64,000 bases of DNA from Marinobacterium litorale DSM 23545. GTDB taxonomy: Bacteria; Pseudomonadota; Gammaproteobacteria; Pseudomonadales; Balneatricaceae. Position numbers and translations under genes: made by a program. Of this stretch, positions 57,834 to 64,000 are shown in pieces (within the stretch, counting starts at the first letter, position 1; the number at the start of each line of letters is the position of its first letter). The notes below the pieces were generated by a model. It had not been told where the DNA came from, did no database searches, and saw only the letters and a program-made list of their open reading frames with translations. The stretch covers positions 124,001 to 188,000 of the forward strand of contig NZ_AUAZ01000002.1 of assembly GCF_000428985.1 (NCBI RefSeq), given 5' to 3'.

Positions 57834-59708
57834 TTGTACCCGCTTTCGCATCTCATTTACTTGAATCGTCGCTTTTTCTCGTTGGTTTTCTGTGTATTTC
57901 TCTGTCTGGTGTCAGTGACGAGTGCGCACGCGAATTTGCTGGACTCGCTGTCGAACAAAAAGGACGGACCGTTGCCGGTCAGTGAAGCCTACCAGGTGAG
58001 AGTGGAGCAGGTCGGCAGCGGCCGTGTCGACCTGGTTTGGCAGATCCAGCCTGACTATTACCTCTACCTGGATAAGATCAGCGTCGTGCCGGGGGAAGGG
58101 CTCTCGCTTGTTGATCGCCGTGCCGCGCCGTCGGTCACAAAAGATGATCCCCTGTTTGGCCAGGTGGAGGTGTACTACGACGAAGCACGGCTTAATCTGC
58201 TGATTGGATCCACCGATGGACGCGATAGCGGGGAAATCGAAGTAACCTATCAGGGATGCTGGGAAGGGGGGATTTGCTACCCGCCGGTTACTGAAACATT
58301 GGCGCTGGCCGGGTTGTCGTCCAGCGCAGGTCTGCAGTGGGATGACGCAGGGGCCGGCGAGAGCGGTGCTATGCCGCCAAAGTCAGCGGGCACCAGTGAG
58401 CAGGATCAGTTCGCCGAGTTGCTGCGAGGGGCGTCACTTTGGGTGGTGCTTGGCGCATTCTTTCTGGCGGGACTTGCACTCTCTCTGACGCCCTGTGTTT
58501 TCCCGATGATTCCTATTCTGTCGGGTATCATCGTCGGTCATGGTCATCGAATGACCACACCCAGAGCTTTTATGCTTTCACTGGTGTATGTCCTGGCGAT
58601 GGCGCTGACCTATACCCTGGCGGGAATCGTGGTGGGTTTGTTTGGCGCAAACGTGCAGGCAGCACTGCAGAATGTCTGGGTTATCGCCGTATTCGCAGGC
58701 CTGTTTGTGGCGCTCGCGCTGTCCATGTTTGGTTTCTACGAACTGCAGATGCCTCGCTGGCTGCAAACCCGTGTAACTGAAGCAAGCGCCCACCAGAAAG
58801 GCGGCTCCCTGTCGGGCGTGGCCGTCATGGGTGTGCTGTCGGCACTGATTGTAGGGCCTTGTATGGCCGCACCGTTGGCGGGTGCATTGATCTACATTGG
58901 GCAGGCCGGAGACCCGGTGCTTGGAGGCCTGGCCTTGTTCGTCTTGTCACTGGGTATGGGGGTGCCTCTGCTGGTGGTCGGCGCTTCCGCCGGCCGACTG
59001 CTGCCTCGGGCAGGTGCTTGGATGGAGGGCGTCAAAGCAGCCTTCGGTGTCGTCCTGTTACTGATGGCGGTCTGGATGCTCGATCGAGTTGTCCCGACCC
59101 AGGTCAGTATGGCGCTTGCTGGGATCATTCTGGTGGTGAGCGCCGTTTATCTCAATGTTTTTGAACGTCTGGGAGATCATGCCGGTGGTTGGCACCGTCT
59201 CTGGAAAGGCGTTGGGCTGGTTCTGTTGGTCTATGGCGCCGCGCTCTTAATTGGCGTTTTGGCGGGCGGTCGCAGCCTGGTTTATCCGTTGCAGGGACTC
59301 GCTGCCAATGGGGCAGCCGTAGATGTTAAACAGGGCAATGCGCGCACTTCGCTGGACTTCGTCACGGTTACCCGTCTGTCTCAACTCGAGCCGTTACTGG
59401 CTCAGGCCAGGCGTGATGGCCAGCCGGTGATGCTGGATTTTTATGCGGACTGGTGTGTCAGCTGTATTGAGCTCGAGTACGTGACCTTTGCCGACCCCGG
59501 TGTGCAGGAGCGGCTTGCCTCATTCAAGCTGATCAAGGTTGATGTGACTGCTAATGATGAGGATTCCAAGGCACTGAACAGACGTTATCAGGTCTTTGGT
59601 CCTCCCGTGTTGCTGTTTCATGATATCAACGGCCAGGAACGTCCTGAGATGACAATGGTGGGTGTCATCGAGCCGGAGCGGTTCCTGTCGACCATCGCGT
59701 CACTGTAA
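57834..59708 (+). CDS. dsbD: DsbD, thiol:disulfide interchange protein
   Basis: DsbD carries electrons from cytoplasmic thioredoxin to periplasmic DsbC/DsbG and cytochrome c maturation partners. The start is TTG at 57834 with TTAGGAG seven bases upstream; no ATG fits. A signal peptide ends near AHA at 31-33. The periplasmic alpha domain has Cys142 and Cys148 (GCWEGGICYPP), the membrane beta domain Cys221 (TPCVFPM) and Cys343 (GPCMAAPL), and the thioredoxin-like gamma domain Cys541 and Cys544 (DWCVSC). All six redox Cys are present. The 624 residues are somewhat longer than the E. coli protein (565). A CRP-like site lies in the spacer before it. Confidence 0.95.
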   Translation: MYPLSHLIYLNRRFFSLVFCVFLCLVSVTSAHANLLDSLSNKKDGPLPVSEAYQVRVEQVGSGRVDLVWQIQPDYYLYLDKISVVPGEGLSLVDRRAAPSVTKDDPLFGQVEVYYDEARLNLLIGSTDGRDSGEIEVTYQGCWEGGICYPPVTETLALAGLSSSAGLQWDDAGAGESGAMPPKSAGTSEQDQFAELLRGASLWVVLGAFFLAGLALSLTPCVFPMIPILSGIIVGHGHRMTTPRAFMLSLVYVLAMALTYTLAGIVVGLFGANVQAALQNVWVIAVFAGLFVALALSMFGFYELQMPRWLQTRVTEASAHQKGGSLSGVAVMGVLSALIVGPCMAAPLAGALIYIGQAGDPVLGGLALFVLSLGMGVPLLVVGASAGRLLPRAGAWMEGVKAAFGVVLLLMAVWMLDRVVPTQVSMALAGIILVVSAVYLNVFERLGDHAGGWHRLWKGVGLVLLVYGAALLIGVLAGGRSLVYPLQGLAANGAAVDVKQGNARTSLDFVTVTRLSQLEPLLAQARRDGQPVMLDFYADWCVSCIELEYVTFADPGVQERLASFKLIKVDVTANDEDSKALNRRYQVFGPPVLLFHDINGQERPEMTMVGVIEPERFLSTIASL

Positions 59709-59711
59709 CGG

Positions 59712-60428
59712 TTAGCTATCGACCCAGTTTACATCGACGGTGAGGATATAACCCGCGCCATAAACCGTCTTGATGATTTTCGGGGCGCGTGGGTCATCCT
59801 CGATCTTTTTGCGAATCCGGGACATCCGCACGTCGATACTGCGGTCAAAGGGATCTGCGTAGCCCTGCAGCAGCTGGTCGCGCGACAGGATCTGTTTGGG
59901 CGAGCGTAACAACAGCTGCAGCAGGCCGGCCTCCGCGGCCGAGAGTGTTTCGTTGCGTTGTTGATTTAGCGTCCGAAGGGTCAGCGTGTTCGGATCATAC
60001 TCCCACCCTGCAAAGCGTGCGCGACGGCTGCTCAGGTCCTGGCTGGCCGCGGTTTCTATATGCCCAAAGCGTCGGAACAGGCTGTTGACCCGCGCGACCA
60101 GCTCCCTGGGATCAAAGGGTTTGATCAAGTAGTCATCAGCACCGAACTCAAGGCCCAGTACCCGGTCACTGGTGCTATCCCGGCCGGAGATGATAATCAC
60201 GCCCAGGCCCGGCTCATCGCAGAGCTGCCTGACAATAGCGATGCCGTCCATATCGGGCAGCCCAAGATCGATGACACACAGGTCAGGTTGCCGTCTGCTC
60301 AGCGCCTGAAGCATGTGTGAGCCGGTTTGAAAACTGCGTGTTTCGTAGCCGTGTTTTTCCAGCTGGTTTGTGATCAGGTTACAGATATCCGCTTCGTCAT
60401 CGACGATATAAATCAGTTTTTTCCGCAC
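59712..60428 (-). CDS. OmpR-family response regulator
   Basis: This 238-residue regulator has a receiver domain with Asp10/Asp11 and phosphoacceptor Asp54 (VIDLGLPDMDG) and a later Lys in LIKPFDPREL, then a winged-helix DNA-binding domain (about 135-230) with SIDVRMSRIRKKIEDDP and TVYGAGYIL. It lies 2 bp from the upstream hybrid kinase gene and is presumably its partner or one of its targets. It is convergent with dsbD (3 bp apart). Confidence 0.94.
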   Translation of the reverse strand: MRKKLIYIVDDEADICNLITNQLEKHGYETRSFQTGSHMLQALSRRQPDLCVIDLGLPDMDGIAIVRQLCDEPGLGVIIISGRDSTSDRVLGLEFGADDYLIKPFDPRELVARVNSLFRRFGHIETAASQDLSSRRARFAGWEYDPNTLTLRTLNQQRNETLSAAEAGLLQLLLRSPKQILSRDQLLQGYADPFDRSIDVRMSRIRKKIEDDPRAPKIIKTVYGAGYILTVDVNWVDS

Positions 60429-60430
60429 CG

Positions 60431-63304
60431 TTATTTCTCTTGTTGTTGGTGATCAGACGCTTTGCGGGCCTGGGGTGAGGCCAGTAGCTGACCGAGGGCC
60501 TGCTGGGTAAAGGGCTTTCGCAGCAGGGGGTAGGGGGACGCTCCTTGCCGATTGGCCGGCGTAAAGCCGCTGACCAGCACGATGGCAGCGTCAGGCCGGG
60601 CTTGGCGAAATCTGGCGGCGACATCGTAACCGGACAAGCTGCCGGGCATGACAATATCACTCACCAGTCCATCGATTTCCGGCAGGGTCGATACCAGCTC
60701 AAGGGCCTCCTCGGGTGTAGAGCACTCGATGACCTGGTAGCCCAGCGCCAGCAGTTGGCCGCGAATGACAGCGCGTACGTCGCGATCATCGTCGAGGACC
60801 AGCACCAGCCCCGGGTCATGAGCTGTTGGGCCTTCCGTCTGTTTAGGCGCCTCTGGACTGTATCGATTTGGATCTGCCGGCAGTAACAGCGTGATACAGG
60901 CGCCTCCCGTCGTGCGATTGGACAGCGCAATATATCCCTGACTTTGCTTAACAAAACCGTAGACCATGCTAAGCCCCAGGCCGGAGGAGTTTTCCTTCTC
61001 ATGGGTCGTAAAAAAGGGCTCGAAGGCGCGTTCCATCGCTTCCTGCGTGAAACCGGGGCCTGTATCACAGACATTGAGTTCGACGTAATCGCCGGGCTTA
61101 ACCTGTTCATCCAGAATCAACGTTTCATCAATGTGCCGGTTGGCAAGTGCGATCTCCAGTTGCCCTCCCTGTTTCATTGCCGCGCGGGCGTTAAAAGTGA
61201 GGTTCACTAAAGCATCTTCCAGTTGGCCGGCGTCCACAATCGGCTGCCAGATATCATCCGCCATCTTTATATCCAGTTGAATGTCGCTTGGAAGAGAGCT
61301 GCCGATCAGGGCGCGGCACTCTCCCGTCAGTGAGGGCAGGTCGATGCGGGTTGGTGAGAGAGGTTGGCGACGGGCGAATGCCAGCAGTCGGCGGGTGATA
61401 TCGGCGCCCCGGTGGGTTGCGCGTATCGCCGGCTCGATATACCTGAAGAGTTCCTCGGGGGTGTCCGGATCATCCTTGAGCGCTATTAAATTACCTTGAA
61501 GTATTGATAGTAAGTTGTTGAAATCATGAGACAAACCGCCGGCAAGCTGTCCGACTGTGTGCATTTTTTGAGCGGCTTGAAGTCGGCGCTCTCCCTCCCG
61601 CTCGGCGGTGATGTCCAATGACAGATTGATTAACCCAAGCACCTGGCCTGACTCCGGCGCGAATGGGATCAGTGTGCGTTTGGTGATTCGCCGTTCACCG
61701 TCGACGGTTAACGGGTATTCAAAGGTGCTGGCGATACCGGATAGCGCATTTTCTACTTGAGTCTCGATATCCGTGTACATTCGAGCGCCGACGATCTCTT
61801 CGAGGTGACGTCCGATAATCCGTTCCTTACTCCGCCCGAAAGCTGTGGCGTAACCCTCGTTAACGAACACATAGCGTTTGTTGTGATCGATGTAAGCGAT
61901 CTGCGCGGGGAGTGCATCAAGGATCAGTCGCTGGCGCTCTTCCATCAGCCGCAGGTTCTGACTTGTCTGACTGATCTCCTGCATCGCCTGGCTCAGTTGA
62001 CGGTTGCGCTGATCCAGCTCTTCGGTCCGCTCGCTCACTTTAACGTCAAGCTGGGTGATATTCTGCCGCAGGCGGTCGACCATGCGGTCGAAGGCCCGGG
62101 CCAGCACACCGATCTCATCATCGCGGGATATCTCGGTTGTCACGTCCAGTTGGCCGCTGCTGATACGGTGCGCTGTTTCCGAGAGCCGCCGGATCGGCCG
62201 GGTAACGAAGTTCACGAACACCAGCGCCAGCAGGCATGCGGCTAGCAACGCGATGGTGGCAATAACAAGAATGCGATCCGTCAGCACCCGGGATCCCGCT
62301 TGCAGCTCCTCCAGGTAAACCGAGGAGCAGATGTACCAGTCAAAGCCGGGCAGGTACCGTACCAGAGAGACTTTTTCGTACCGATAGCGGCCGGGGTCTG
62401 TCGGTCGGTCCCATTTGTAGTAGAGCTCCCGACCACTGTCCGCCACGGAGATCAGGTCAGCCATAATGGTGTTGCCGGTGACCGGATTTTTTAGGCTGCG
62501 AAAGACTTCGCCGTCGATATTCGGGTTGGGGTGGACCAGCATTCGGCCACTGCTGTCGAATATGAAGAGGTAGCCGGTCTCGGCGATCTTGATCTCGGCA
62601 AAGGCCTCGCGCAGTTCGCTCAGCGCCTGCTGGCGTCGAGCCTCCACTTCACGCTCTATATCATCGATGTAAACCCCGGAGCCGATGGTGAAGTGCCAGT
62701 CGGGTACGTATTTCACATAGGAAAATTTCTCAAGCTTGCGCTCCTCGTACAAGCGGTTCCAGCGGTAGTTATAGAAACCTTCCCCGTCTCGCATCGCGGC
62801 CCGGATCACATCGGGAATAATGGGCTCGCCCTGCTCATCGACCAACTCTGATGCATTGCGGCCCTGATAGGTATCGTCCGGGTGGGAGACCAGTGTGTAG
62901 TTTTCGTCAGCCACCCAGATATAACCGTCGCCCCCGTAGCTTAACTCGCGCATCTGAGAGAACGCGTGTTCGCGGGCGCGCTGATCGCTCATGCCGCCGG
63001 TGCGGGCCAGTTGATACTGCTTTTCGAAGAAAAAGAGGGCGGTTTCCACCACTGTGGTGAGGCGCTGTCGGTGTGCGTTGAGGACCTGCTCCCGGTATTC
63101 CAGCGAGCTGTTGTGCATTTTACTGGCCAGCTCAAAGACGTTGTTCAGGGCTATACGACTGGCATTTCGCTCGATTTCGAACACATTGCTTTTGATCAGC
63201 GGGACAGAATAGAGATAGAACGCGGCGATAATCGCTACGATGATGCCAAAAATGCCGAACAGGAAGCGATGCGTGAGGTGTGAGGTGAGCACGGTGAGTT
63301 CCAC
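60431..63304 (-). CDS. Cache-PAS hybrid sensor histidine kinase
   Basis: This 957-residue inner-membrane sensor has a first helix (about 13-33), a long double-Cache (dCache_2-like) periplasmic domain (about 35-340; repeats ending in WHFTIGSGVYIDDIE and FDWYICSSVYLEEL), a second helix (about 343-366), HAMP (367-418), a PAS domain (about 455-565), HisKA with His593 (LSHDFNNLL), an HATPase with Asn706, and a C-terminal receiver with Asp838-840, Asp883 and Lys930. It is complete. The start GTG at 63304 is uncertain: its ribosome binding site is weak. It pairs with the following OmpR regulator. Confidence 0.92.
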   Translation of the reverse strand: MELTVLTSHLTHRFLFGIFGIIVAIIAAFYLYSVPLIKSNVFEIERNASRIALNNVFELASKMHNSSLEYREQVLNAHRQRLTTVVETALFFFEKQYQLARTGGMSDQRAREHAFSQMRELSYGGDGYIWVADENYTLVSHPDDTYQGRNASELVDEQGEPIIPDVIRAAMRDGEGFYNYRWNRLYEERKLEKFSYVKYVPDWHFTIGSGVYIDDIEREVEARRQQALSELREAFAEIKIAETGYLFIFDSSGRMLVHPNPNIDGEVFRSLKNPVTGNTIMADLISVADSGRELYYKWDRPTDPGRYRYEKVSLVRYLPGFDWYICSSVYLEELQAGSRVLTDRILVIATIALLAACLLALVFVNFVTRPIRRLSETAHRISSGQLDVTTEISRDDEIGVLARAFDRMVDRLRQNITQLDVKVSERTEELDQRNRQLSQAMQEISQTSQNLRLMEERQRLILDALPAQIAYIDHNKRYVFVNEGYATAFGRSKERIIGRHLEEIVGARMYTDIETQVENALSGIASTFEYPLTVDGERRITKRTLIPFAPESGQVLGLINLSLDITAEREGERRLQAAQKMHTVGQLAGGLSHDFNNLLSILQGNLIALKDDPDTPEELFRYIEPAIRATHRGADITRRLLAFARRQPLSPTRIDLPSLTGECRALIGSSLPSDIQLDIKMADDIWQPIVDAGQLEDALVNLTFNARAAMKQGGQLEIALANRHIDETLILDEQVKPGDYVELNVCDTGPGFTQEAMERAFEPFFTTHEKENSSGLGLSMVYGFVKQSQGYIALSNRTTGGACITLLLPADPNRYSPEAPKQTEGPTAHDPGLVLVLDDDRDVRAVIRGQLLALGYQVIECSTPEEALELVSTLPEIDGLVSDIVMPGSLSGYDVAARFRQARPDAAIVLVSGFTPANRQGASPYPLLRKPFTQQALGQLLASPQARKASDHQQQEK

Positions 63305-63524
63305 TGCGTCATTATCGTTGTATCACGGGTAGATATCCCCGCTGGGTCAGCCAGAACCTGTGTCCCCATGTTACCCCAGTTCGGGTCAGATCGGAGAGCG
63401 CTGTTACATTTCGTTAGATTTGCGCAAAAGTGTCGAAAAACTCGTGAACTAGTGTCGCCTGAGTCCGATACCCGCTGTCGGGCCTACCCCGTCTGCAGAG
63501 ATAACAATAACGAGGATTCTTCAT

Positions 63525-64000
63525 ATGTCTGCAACTGTCACGAATATCTTCGACCAGCAGCTCGATCGTAACCACGCCAACTACGCGACCCTGACTCCGG
63601 TTAGCTTCCTGGAACGTTCGGCTGCGGTGTACCCGGATCGAACCGCGGTTATTCATGGAAATGTGCGCCGTTCCTGGCTGGAGACCTGGAGTCGCTGTAA
63701 GCGTCTGGCGAGCGCGCTTCAGCGTCTGGGCGTGTCTGCAGGTGATACCGTATCGATCATCGCACCCAATATACCTGAACACTACGAAGCACACTTTGCC
63801 GTTCCCATGAGTGGAGCGGTGCTGAACAGTATCAATACACGACTCGATCCCGAAGCTGTTGCTTTTATCATGGAGCATGCAGAGACGCGTGTATTGCTGG
63901 TGGACCGCGAGTTCTCCACCGTGGTTGCGCGCGCGTTGCGACTGATGTCCCGGCACCCCATCGTTATCGATATCGATGATCCTCAGTTTGAGGGCGGCAA
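63525..64000 (+). CDS. AMP-binding acyl-CoA synthetase (partial)
   Basis: The plus-strand frame starts with ATG at 63525 (GAGG ribosome binding site at 63512-63515) and stays open to the window edge, so only the first 158 residues are seen. They begin MSATVTNIFDQQLDRNHANY and contain TPVSFLERSAAVYPDRTAVI, RLGVSAGDTVSIIAPNIPEHYEAHFA and AVLNSINTRLDPEAVAFI, the N-terminal pattern of acyl-CoA synthetases of the FadD/AAE type. The chain-length preference is not visible. It is divergent from the sensor kinase, with a 220-bp spacer. Confidence 0.88.
   Translation, partial: MSATVTNIFDQQLDRNHANYATLTPVSFLERSAAVYPDRTAVIHGNVRRSWLETWSRCKRLASALQRLGVSAGDTVSIIAPNIPEHYEAHFAVPMSGAVLNSINTRLDPEAVAFIMEHAETRVLLVDREFSTVVARALRLMSRHPIVIDIDDPQFEGG

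Overview
The window looks like a chromosomal segment of a heterotrophic, aerobic, probably marine or halophilic gammaproteobacterium close to the Pseudomonadales/Oceanospirillales. The evidence is a complete Na+-translocating NADH:quinone reductase operon, CydDC, CysB, ThrH, a Pseudomonas-like RNase E, and an order (psrA, nagZ, csiV, mfd, GAPDH, nqrA-F, apbE, nqrM, sth, PilZ, lol, comEC, exbBD, lpxK, ycaR, kdsB, PTP, murB, rne, rluC) that I recall running almost in parallel in Pseudomonas aeruginosa. GC content is moderate to high, genes are tightly packed, and 4-bp or 1-bp overlaps are common. I saw no tRNA, rRNA, insertion sequence, prophage or CRISPR array.

Layout. 1-8.3 kb: an SCP2-domain fragment, sohB, a PsrA-like TetR regulator, a signal-less YkuD-domain protein, nagZ, an MscS channel and cydDC. 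8.3-14.3 kb: a small unknown gene, csiV and mfd on the minus strand, and a long-form GAPDH. 14.6-23.3 kb: nqrABCDEF-apbE-nqrM, then sthA. 23.3-33.6 kb: a PilZ protein pair, one Lol permease with lolD, a DUF2062 protein, comEC, and exbB-exbD-lpxK-ycaR-kdsB-PTP-murB. 33.7-40.6 kb: rne facing a divergent rluC, a KfrA-like coiled-coil gene and cysB. 40.7-45.8 kb: an LLM oxidoreductase/heme-binding pair, a DUF2252 protein, thrH and pabB. 45.9-53.7 kb: an alpha/beta hydrolase and a methylcitrate-cycle operon (GntR regulator, prpB, prpC, acnD, prpF). 53.8-64 kb: a CHASE-GGDEF cyclase, a candidate small RNA, an EamA exporter, a DAHP synthase, dsbD, a two-component system and the start of an acyl-CoA synthetase.

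Together the genes cover sodium-based respiration with its flavinylation and maturation factors, NAD(P)H balancing, envelope building and recycling (NagZ, the YkuD protein, CsiV, MurB, LpxK, KdsB, LolD), RNA and DNA maintenance (RNase E, RluC, Mfd), and propionate catabolism.

Most of the window is conserved core genome. The less ordinary parts are: the cytoplasmic-looking YkuD protein next to nagZ; the single-permease Lol locus; the KfrA-like gene overlapping rluC; a perfect 16-bp palindrome before cydDC; tandem GntR operators; a perfect CRP half-site pair between the DAHP synthase and dsbD; and a candidate ~90-nt structured RNA at about 55.32-55.40 kb. I found no convincing wholly new multi-gene system.
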